This document shows, piece after piece, positions 55,151 to 64,000 of a stretch of DNA of 64,000 nucleotides. The stretch spans positions 200,295,962-200,359,961 of the forward strand of contig CM077644.1 of the NCBI GenBank assembly GCA_039707465.1. The letters are read 5' to 3'. This stretch comes from Rhabdophis nuchalis (lineage: Eukaryota > Chordata > Lepidosauria > Squamata > Natricidae). The first letter of the stretch is position 1, and every line of letters begins with the position of its first letter. The notes under the pieces were generated by a model. The model did not search any database. It was not told where the DNA came from and was given only the letters and a program-made list of their open reading frames with translations. The translations under genes and the position numbers were made by a program.

Positions 55151-55227
55151 TGCCGAAAGCTAGTTCCAGAATTCCAGCACTGCCCAAGAACATGGGAAAA
55201 GTGGCATTATAAGATGCTGCAGCTGAA

Positions 55228-55290
55228 CAGCTTCCTCCTCCTTCTCCTCCTTCTCCTCCTCTTCCTCCTCCTCCTCCTCCTCCTTCTCCA
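55228..55290. repeat. (CTC/CTT)n trinucleotide tract
   Basis: CTCCTC and CTTCTC units make a short polypyrimidine run. Confidence 0.8.
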
Positions 55291-55674
55291 ATGACCAGGC
55301 TGGACATACCTAGTCATCAGTGGGATGAAGAAGACAATGAAGGTCAGGTGTTATGTAGCGAACAAGGTAGTGAGGGCAGCTGAGCCGAGACTTCCCAGTA
55401 TTTGGTGCTTCCTGCAGGAGGTGCTACAGTGTGTCTCCTGGGAGGGGAAAGGTGGGGTGGGCAGGGCCAGTCCGGAGTAGGATTTGGGGGTTCTCAGAAT
55501 TGCACAGAATATTAGCTAGAGGTTCTCCCGAACCCCTGCAAACCCCCAGCAGACCACCTCTGGTCTCCATGTACTAGTGCCACACTGCAGCACCTCTGAT
55601 AGGATGTGCATGGCCTTTACCTGGCCTCCCAGATTCTCCCCCTGAAGGCACTCCTGCATTTCTAACTAGGAATA

Positions 55675-55828
55675 CCCTCCACTTAATGACCTACAATTGT
55701 TTAATGACTGCAATGGCCAGAATTGCAGTCATCGACTGAAGCAATCACATGGGGCACCACTTAATGAACATAATAACTGACGATCAAAATTTCAGGCTCA
55801 TTTCTGGTTGTGAGTCAAGGACTATCTG
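55675..55828 (+). mobile_element. TA-flanked MITE relative, left-truncated
   Basis: The right end TGAGTCAAGGACTATCTG is followed by TA and matches the right terminus of the 25014 element. The inside has CACTTAATGACC and AATTGCAGTCAT. Confidence 0.6.
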
Positions 55829-56741
55829 TAAATTGATTAAAATACCTTCAAACTGACTTAAACTTGCCAGACTTTTGCTGATGTGCATTTATAGGTTTAT
55901 CAAATTGAACATTTAAATCAAGTTTAATTTATTTGTCTCCTTGAATTAATTCCCAAATTTGAATTGGATTTTATCAGATTAGCATAGTCCTGGTAATTAC
56001 ACTGAAGCTCTAGTCAAAATCTGTATATTTGGGTATAATGAAAGCAATCTCTTCTCTCTGTATGTATATAATCTCAGTCTTTTGCTCATTCTCTTTACAT
56101 TCATTCACAATTAAAGTCATGAGTAATAAAACATCATCAGCATGATTGCATGATTAGTTGTTTCCTTTTTTGACACAGATTTTCTACAGAAGGTGACCAT
56201 AGCCCTCCTTTTAAGAGAATACAAAATATCTCCCTCCCTCATCTTATTTCATTGGCATTTACATATTATCCAATATTGTAACATAAATAAACAATATTAT
56301 AATCTTGATTACGTTTATTTGTATGCTGTAGAACACCTACACTTTATAAATGGCTGTCTAGGGAAACATGTTATTTTCCTAAATTCCAATTTAGAAATAA
56401 ACTGGAAGGACTATTATTCATGCTACAGCTACAGCCACAGCCTAAGAAATTATGCCTGAAGAATCAGCTTTGTACCTTTTTCTTAGAATGACAAGTATTC
56501 AGTACTTTGGAACTACAAAATATATTTTCTTGCCTTAACATGGACATCTACCAAATCTTGCAATACCAAAAAAAGCTACCTGAACTAAGGTAGAAGCTGA
56601 GCTGAAGAGAATTTTTTCAAGAAAAAAGCAGGCAATGTCAGTCTTGGAATCCCTTTCCTAATCTTTTTCAGAGTGCTACATTTAGAATTAGAAAAAGAAA
56701 AGAAAAAAAATCATTATTCTCATTACTCCATCACCATCACT

Positions 56742-56742
56742 G

Positions 56743-56820
<78 letters not shown>
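56742..56820. repeat. (AAT)n microsatellite
   Basis: About 26 pure AAT units. A poly-Ile frame on the minus strand is an artefact of this repeat. Confidence 0.95.
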
Positions 56821-56844
56821 TTTAAAAAAAGAAAAAAGTATGGT

Positions 56845-57205
56845 TCATTGATATTGCAATACCTGGTGATGCATGAATTGAAAATAAGCAGCAAGAAAAA
56901 AATCACAAAATACCAGGACTTGCAAATTGAAGTTGAGCGACTGTGGAGGAGGAAGTCGTGTGTTGTCCCGATTGTGATTGGAGCCCTTGGAGCAATACCT
57001 AGGGGACTGCCTCGCTATGTGGAGGTTCTAGGTTTGCCAAATTTAAGCATTCTGACTGTACAAAGGTCCACCCTGCTTGGAACAGCTTATATCCTCCAAC
57101 GTAACTTGACAGTTTCTAGGTCCTTGCTTAGGACTCGAGCTGTTGAGCTACCAACTAGTCCAAAAGGCTGTGAATCTCACCAAAGATTAAGCACAGAATA
57201 ATAAT
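56845..57205 (+). mobile_element. LINE C-terminal coding fragment, R4/Dong-like (tentative)
   Basis: The 117-aa frame contains KITKYQDLQIEVERLWRRK, VVPIVIGALGAIPRGL and QRSTLLGTAYILQRNL. These are the conserved blocks of a LINE C-terminal domain that follows the reverse transcriptase. It stays open and is followed by a short (AATA)n-like tail. A long (AAT)n array lies just upstream at 56742-56820. I cannot separate R4/Dong from related clades by eye. Confidence 0.6.
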
Positions 57206-57297
57206 AATAATACCTCTTGATCCAAGGGTCTATACATAAAGGTAGTTCAGTTGTGTAATATCAGAGGAGGTTTACATTTAAATGAATTGCATCTATA

Positions 57298-57665
57298 CAT
57301 GCAGTCCTTGATCTACAACAGTTTGTTTAACAATTTTTAAAATGGCATTGATAAGTAGTCTTACAACCGGTCCTCACATTTGCAACCATAAGAGCATCGC
57401 CATGGTTACATGATGAATATTCAGGTGCTTGACACCCGACATGTCTTTACAATGCTTGGACCACCCCAGGATCAAGTGATTGCTCAGGGACCTTCTGATA
57501 AACAAAGTCAATGAGAGAGGTCGGATTTGCTTAATGACCAGATAATTCATTTAACAACTGCAGTGATCTCTTCATCAACTGTGCCAACAATGGTAATAAA
57601 ATCAGGTGCAACACACTTAACAACCATCTTGCTTAGCAGTAGGAATTTTGGTCCCAATTGTGGTT
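57298..57665 (+). mobile_element. TA-flanked MITE relative
   Basis: The left end CATGCAGTCCTTGATCTACA and the inside (ATTTAACAACTGCAGTGATC, CCCAATTGTGGT) match the 25014 element. The right terminus is not clear. The 148-aa frame here is a repeat translation. Confidence 0.6.
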
Positions 57666-60157
57666 TCAAGAGAACCTTCTGCAACATATTATCATTTAGT
57701 GTACAGCTATTCACCAAACCTAAATTAATTCCTAGTGAAAACATTGCTTATTATAAATTTATTAAAAAAACATATTTGTGCACAAACATTATTGTGAAAC
57801 TTCGTTCAGATTTTATATACATAATATGCCTGGTTGCAAAACCACAGTTTATACCGTACGCACTTAGCTTCTGCCTGAGGGAAAGAAGAAGTTGGTGTCC
57901 CGTTCCATGCCATGTGGAGGAACCAATTGAACTACTGACTGTGGAAGAGGGTCTTCGGAGGGAAGTAAGCTAGTTACGTACACCCTAGGAAATGTAAGGC
58001 TGCAAAGCTGTGTTAATGGTAGGAAAATGGCCTGGAGCTTGAAAAGAATTGCTGAGAAACTGTCATTGCTGTGTCTCAAAAGGCCACTTCAGTCACTTGC
58101 TTCTCTCTGCCAAATGATTGAAGTGGCTCTTTGCCTGATAATTGGATGAGGTAATTTTAAGGGGATTCTTTAAGTGGGAAAACAATGCTCCCAAACTGCC
58201 AGACAAAATTTGGGAAATGGATCAGTTTAATGGAAAAAGAAGTCTGCAGCTCTAGAATGTCACTCTGAATAGCCAAGGTGCCAAAAACTATAGATATGAA
58301 TCGGAAGGAATTGTCTCTTCAATTCTGAAATGTCTACCTGCTCAAAACATCACTCTTAAGGCAGGTCTCTTCTAGGACCACTTCAGATTTGATCCTTCTA
58401 AAACTGGTCCTGTTATGTTACATGAATATTGCTGAAACTAACTTTGTGGCCAGGAGGCTTTCCTGATCCGTACATTCGCATTTTGAGTGAGATGTCCTTG
58501 AGATACAACTGAATGAATCATTACAAGATGGGAATGATAAGCAGATATTCCTTTGTCATGTATTTTTCTTTAACTGGACACCATCACTATAATAGTTTTC
58601 ATATTTCTATTACATTGTAAGCCACCTGGAGTCATTTTGGACAGTGAGACAAATTTAATAAATAATCATAATTCTTCTTATTTTCCCAATTATTTTATTC
58701 CATTCCAGCGGGTGTAGATTATTCCTCAAAGAGTAAGAAATATTCACTCTTCCTTTTTTGCTTGTTGAGTTTGAGAACAGTTAGCAGAAATATGTAGCTT
58801 AATGTAACTTGCTTATTAAGATGGTGATCATAGACTTCGCAAGGAAGAAAAAGGAATATGCATAAGAGGGCTCCTTTTATTTAGAAAACAGTATTTACTT
58901 TTTAAAACTGAAAATCCAATTGACCCAAAATAATGGTGATTGTTTTAAACATCAGCTTGTTAGCTTAGGGACAAGCATTATCATTTATTAAAGTAGATGC
59001 TGAAAAATGGGTGAAACTGAATGCGGATGAAGAATGCTTGATTTATGTCCCATAAACAGCTATTGTTTTGCCATATCTCTAAGGACAACCTAAAAGGCAT
59101 GAATTCTTTTTTTTAAAAAAACTTTAATGAATGATAAAATGCTAGCACACATGAATAAACTGTAACAGGAACCAACATATCTTTTTAACATCTGGAGGAA
59201 GCAATGGGTTCCATTGCTTCAGCTGGTTGTACAGTAATATCAAAATGAAAATCATTGGGGAAAAGCAGGACTCAAAATATTGGAAAAGTGCAATATTGGT
59301 AGATACAAATGCTGCTGGTCAGGTACAACATTATATTTTCCAGTAAACTGAAACTGTACCAACAAAACGTTGATATGATCTTATTGTAAATAAACACAAC
59401 TTTTCTCATGTTGCTTGTGGCCACTAGAATCACATGAGAAATAAGAATGAGATTAGAAATGGGATGTTTTTTAAAAAAAATTAAATTTAAGACTTTTAAA
59501 ATTCTTTTTATGTCCCAGTAAAAATGGAGCAAGAGGCTTGGCCTTACAGGACTGCAAATAGTACTGCCTCTATCAACTGCATCTGGATTATTTTTGGTAA
59601 CTGCTGCAGCTGATTGGAAAATATATATTTTAGTAACTTATTGGCACAGGTTATGGTATGTAAATTACAAACTTTTCACATAATTAGCGTCCCTTTCAAA
59701 AGAGACAGTATCAATGCAGAAAGTTGCTATTTCTTTCCATGTCTGACCAATCAAGAAAATTGATTGGGGAACATGATTGACTCTGCACGCAATAATCATT
59801 CTAGATTATGAACAAGCACAGGTGGATTAAAAGGTATCTCCATCACTTGACTATAAAACTCTAATCTGCACTTCTTTGAAACTGAGGTGTCCCTGCCTCC
59901 CACTATTCAGCAAGTCTCAGGTATAATTTTTATCTTGCTCTTTCTGCAATCATGATTATACCCCATCATCACCCTTTCACTGCATGAGTTGTGAAAGTAA
60001 AGTTCTATCCAAATGATGAAAATGCATTTTCCAGTGTACATTTTTGACACAACATCCATGCTGAGGCTTTCTACTAGGTTCATCAGCCATTTCCCTTTGG
60101 TTACATTTATTTGACACAAGCCAGTCCAAAAGTACAAGTAAACTAGACTTTTATTTC
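57666..60157. other. AT-rich intergenic stretch
   Basis: A likely LINE tail fragment lies near 58615-58665 (GCCACCTGGAGTCA, then TTTAATAAATAA). Otherwise nothing is recognised. Confidence 0.5.
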
Positions 60158-60165
60158 ATTTTCAT

Positions 60166-60327
60166 CAGAGGGGGGTTGCTCCTGGTTTGCCCTGGATTGG
60201 GTAAACCGGTAGTGGCGGTGGTGGGAGGCTCCGCCCACCCACCCGGATACTTCTGCACATGCACAGAAGCGCATTAGCATGCACGTGAAAGTGAACTGGT
60301 AGTGCTGGGATTTGCAACCCACCTCTG
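60166..60327. mobile_element. Short hAT MITE with perfect 8-bp duplication
   Basis: The termini CAGAGGGGGGTTGC and, reversed, CAGAGGTGGGTTGC match at 12 of 14 or better. ATTTTCAT is duplicated exactly at 60158-60165 and 60328-60335. It is 162 bp and GC-rich, with CCGCCCACCCACCC inside. Confidence 0.85.
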
Positions 60328-60999
60328 ATTTTCATCATTTCTCATTTACATGTATTTAGAAGGAGAAAAGATGTAAGACTTTTGTAATTTTTCCAGTCTT
60401 CCTTTTTTCCCTTCATTATTTTTACCATTATATTATTTTTTTCACCAATAATTTCCATTAAGATATGAACTTTGCAGATTATTTTGCAAGTTTCTGAATG
60501 GTTCTGAAAATTATTTTATTTAATATCTAATAAAGATGATTGATTCTAGCCATTCAACACTTTATCTATACACCAGTTTATTTTAATTTGTCTGGCCTTT
60601 TCATTATAAAACCATGAATGAGTTTCTTTGGCAAATTCACACTTCATAGACTTGATTTTAAGGAATCTTTTCAGTTACGTAATAACACTAAAAATTCAGC
60701 AAAATAGGCAAAGGTGAAGACTTCATGCCTTGGGTTGTTTCTGGAACATAAATGCAGTTTTCTTGGCAGCACAATAAAAGTGATTTGCTATTATTTTCTT
60801 CTGGCATGCTTTTTCAATGATAACCCTGGAATTTTTTGGTTCTCTTTCAATCATTAGTTACACGCAGCATCTTTTTAAAAAGAACTAGAACTTAAAGGCT
60901 AAGTATGTCTTACGTAAGTGACTAGTTGCCCACTATAGCCAAGACATCAGAATAGAATCTGATAGGCTTTTAACCACAAATGTGGATAAGAGCTATAGT

Positions 61000-61220
61000 G
61001 GTGCAGTGGTTGGAATGCAGTACTGCAGGGTAACTCTGCCCACAGCCTGGAGTTTGACCCTGACTGTCTCAATATTGACTCAGTCTTCCATCCTTCTGAG
61101 GTTGATAAAATGATGACCTAGATTGTTGGGAGCAATGTGCTGACAGTTAAAACTACAGAGAGTGCTATAAAATACTATGGAGTGGTATATAAGTCTAGGT
61201 GCTATTGCTATTAATATAAA
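61000..61220 (+). mobile_element. tRNA-derived SINE
   Basis: GGTGCAGTGGTTGGAATGCA head, TCAGTCTTCCATCCTTCTGA body, GTGGTATATAAGTCTAGGTG and a CTATTGCTATTA tail. Same family as the antisense copy at 575-823. Confidence 0.75.
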
Positions 61221-62849
61221 TGGTGATATAAATGAAAAGGATATATAAAAAAATAATCATTTTATCTCATAATTCTGGACAACTACGACAAAGCCTGAAT
61301 TGGTGTCCTTAAGTCATTGATTTTTTGAATTATCTTGTTTCCTTCAGCTTAGAGTCTGTAGCTATTACTGAGCATATAGGAATATTGGTACATCTGTGCA
61401 CTTTCTTCCTTCTTACATTTCTGTTGGTATCCTATTATTGGCATTTGAAAAAAAAATACTTTTCCTTCTCAAAGAAGAATAAAGCCAAAAGTAGCTTGTA
61501 ACAAATGGCCTCAAAAGGTTGTAATATAATGTTCTTTTTCCAGTGATTATATTAAAGAGAGAGGCCTGCCAGCATATGTCAACTTGACTTCTATATCACT
61601 GTCCAGCCAACTATTACTCAGCTCACCTTGTCCAGGCTACCTATAAATTGGTCAATCCAGTACTTAAGCATGAAAATTTGAAATGTTCTATCTTTCATGA
61701 GGAAATAATTGAGTAAATCACCAGCTTATTTTAACAAATGATAGCATGCATTTTTAGGTAGTTAAGTAGTTTTCTCCACCCCCGCACTCCACTTGCAAGT
61801 GCTTACCACTTTTAGAAAGTTAGAATCTTCTGTTTTTCTCGTATTGTAACTAGATGTGGAAAAAATCATGTTGACTTGTATTCTGAGAAAGAGAATGTTA
61901 TCACTTAGCTAAGACTAAAGCTTCAGTGAAACATTTCCCCTTGGTTCCAACAAATCTCATAGGATCTGGGAAATAGATAAGGTTGAAGATAATGAAAATA
62001 CATGTTCAGAAATTTTATAAAACTTCAGTTATAATTTAACCTCATTTTTAAATCTTTGTCTTCATAGTAGCGATTTATATAGTAATGCGTGCTCACCCTT
62101 GGTCTTTGCATCTTCAAGTTTGTATGAAGTACCAATATTTTGTCACCCACTACTTTTCAAATATTTGGATGCCAACTGTGAATTGGATTATTATTACTAT
62201 TTGATCTGAGAAGCAGAATGATATAACTGTATGATCTGGAGTTCTTAATAATGTTAGTAACAAGCAATTTAATTTTATTCTTTGTCTCTAGTGAAAACAT
62301 TTGGTGTTTTTGTTTGATAAGTATCCGTTGATCTCCTTTTAGGACATCATCCTCTCTCAAAAACAATAAAATATAGTCAATAACTTAAGGTCAATTACTT
62401 ATAGTGAATATACACGTTCTACTACACTGTGAGCTATACGGAGCTTGCAGGTCTGCATATATTCTCCCCATATATTCTCCCCTTATTAGAGAGATTACCA
62501 GGGAGAGCAGACAATTTTTATCTAGACTTCCTCCTCCAGGACATGAACCCGGCTACTACGCATGCAGTGGCAAAATTCTGTGCTTCCACAATGTCCATAA
62601 GAAAAAAATGGTTATAGAAGTATAGTTGTGATCTTGTACCAATCATTTGGACATATCTCTAGCAATTTCTGGACCATGGTATTTATGTACATACTTAACG
62701 CTTTTGCACCTAGGTAAACCAGCAAATGACCTGAACAAAGTGAGAACATGTATGCTACTTTCCACTTATAATGCTGACATTTTTAAAATTATATCTTAAA
62801 GTTAGTACTTTTTAACATATGGTTAAATGTAACATAGCCTCCGCTGGGA
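61221..62849. other. AT-rich intergenic stretch, nothing recognised
   Basis: Only short frames on both strands and no repeat core I can name. Confidence 0.5.
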
Positions 62850-63030
62850 CTAGCCATAGATAGTTTTAATTTGGGGATTTTAATTGGTTTTAGCGCAGGA
62901 TGGGGATCTAATAGGTTTTTAAATTTTGTATTGTGTTTTTTGTATGTATTTTAATTTCCTGTGCACCGCCCTGGGTCCTCTTGGAGAAGGGCCGGATATA
63001 AATTTAATAAATAAATAAAATAAAATAACG
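62850..63030 (+). mobile_element. L2 LINE 3' end
   Basis: It has the 3' UTR core CCTGTGCACCGCCCTGGGTCC near 62960 and an AATAAATAAATAAAATAAAA tail. A pentanucleotide microsatellite follows at 63067. Confidence 0.78.
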
Positions 63031-63066
63031 TGTATTGCTGTTCTTTGACTATAATAAAGATTTATT

Positions 63067-63128
63067 CTCTTCTCTTCTCTTCTCTTCTCTTCTCTTCTCT
63101 TCTATTCTATTCTATTCTATTCTATTCT
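63067..63128. repeat. (CTTCT)n then (ATTCT)n pentanucleotide array
   Basis: Seven or so TTCTC units switch to ATTCT units. It directly follows an AATAAAG LINE-like tail, in line with microsatellite seeding by LINE 3' ends. Confidence 0.9.
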
Positions 63129-63654
63129 TATAGTGAATAAAGTATTAAATACATTAAAATCATTGAACAATTTTAAAACTATTACAAAAAACCAAAGTCA
63201 GAAATCAGATGTATTCATAGGGTCCAATTTTTTCATCAAAATGACCAAATGAACCTGTCCTTTTGTGCAGTCAAATGGATGGTTCTGCCATTCCAACATA
63301 AAACAGCTGTTTCAAATAAATTCATTGTCTGATTAATGGGCATGTCCATACCATGTACAAACAAACCAAACCAAAACTTTTCCAAGCAAAATTTCCCTGC
63401 ACACATTATTGCACTTGTTTGGCATCTGGTATGCCACCCAGAGTCACTTGGTTTTGATATGGGAGACTAAATTATATAAATAAAAAGGAATGAATAAAAT
63501 CTTATGGAAAGCAGTATCATCCAGCCATGATTTCTCAAAGGCAATAATTTCCAGCATTGTATCTATGCCAAGCTTTTGCAGCAAAGAAAAAAAAACAACC
63601 ACAATGGGATTTCAGTTTGGTTTCATTCCAAATCAAGTACTTCCAATCTTTTTG

Positions 63655-63905
63655 TCTATGGAGATTCTCAGTCATCCAAGTCACAGTTGTCCCAAAGGTG
63701 CTTTTTGAAAAGGAAACTGGACTTTCTTTTCTTTCAAGATATTTCACTTCTCATCCGAGAAGTTTCTTCGTTCTAACTATTGTGTTCAAATACTCTAAGT
63801 TATAAATTGAAGAAGCTTCTCGGATGAGAAGCGAAACATCCTCAAGGAAAAGAGTCCAGTCCAGTTGCCTTTTGAAAAAGTACCTTTGGGACATCCAGCC
63901 TTCCA
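63655..63905. mobile_element. Foldback repeat, same family as 27403
   Basis: The left end GTCTATGGAGATTCTCAGTC and CCCAAAGGTGCTTTTTGAAA pair with TTTTGAAAAAGTACCTTTGGG on the right. The arms meet near CTCATCCGAGAAG and CTTCTCGGATGAG, with about 40 bp between them. The right terminus is truncated. The frames on both strands here are repeat translations. Confidence 0.6.
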
Positions 63906-64000
63906 AACTGGGAAGTTCTCATACAGAAACTACTGGCCTTGTTTTAGTTCTTCCTTTGAAAGCCAAGGATGATCAGGAGGGTGGTATTATTTACATTCTA

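Noticed and set aside
56688..56906. 72-aa minus frame with a long Ile run
   Set aside because: Translation of the (AAT)n microsatellite.
57527..57973. 148-aa plus frame
   Set aside because: Its first part lies in the MITE at 57298-57665 and the remainder has no motif.

Overview
The window looks like an AT-rich intronic and intergenic stretch of a squamate reptile genome, most likely a snake. The pointers are Sauria-type tRNA SINEs, many L2 and CR1 fragments with GCACCGCCC-like 3' ends and microsatellite tails, a young L1, numerous short hAT elements with 8-bp target duplications, and one vertebrate gene with GT-AG introns. Species cannot be fixed by eye. There is no bacterial, plasmid, phage or CRISPR content.

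The only host gene I can support is FAM174A on the minus strand. Exon 1 (27002-26671) lies in a CpG-island promoter, exon 2 (21263-21129) encodes the conserved cytoplasmic tail, and exon 3 starts at 18699 and supplies one coding base plus the stop codon, followed by a 3' UTR with AATAAA at 18577-18572. Its introns carry three hAT elements, a Tc1/mariner-like MITE, a (TG)n tract and a roughly 650-bp purine tract.

The centre (33718-42160) is a nested pair of non-LTR retrotransposons. An antisense, ORF1-only, HAL1-like element with a 17-bp target duplication was later hit near its 3' end by a sense full-length L1 with a 20-bp target duplication. The L1 has an intact ORF1 (344 aa) and an intact ORF2 (1261 aa, endonuclease, reverse transcriptase and Cys-rich motifs all present). 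It also carries an apparently perfect 568-bp tandem duplication spanning the inter-ORF region and the first 113 codons of ORF2, so a broken ORF2 start precedes the intact one.

Right of this, 43350-44745 is a long imperfect inverted repeat, followed by a long but dead L2 copy (44765-47340) whose reverse transcriptase motif reads YADN and whose frame is broken by a 13-bp duplication. The rest of the window is old SINEs, CR1/L2/other LINE fragments, TA-flanked and hAT MITEs, foldback repeats and microsatellites in AT-rich sequence where I recognise no further genes. The most noteworthy items are the duplicated but intact L1, the HAL1-like element, the two hAT elements that share an inverted internal module despite different termini, the perfect 44-bp hairpin MITE, and the long inverted repeat.
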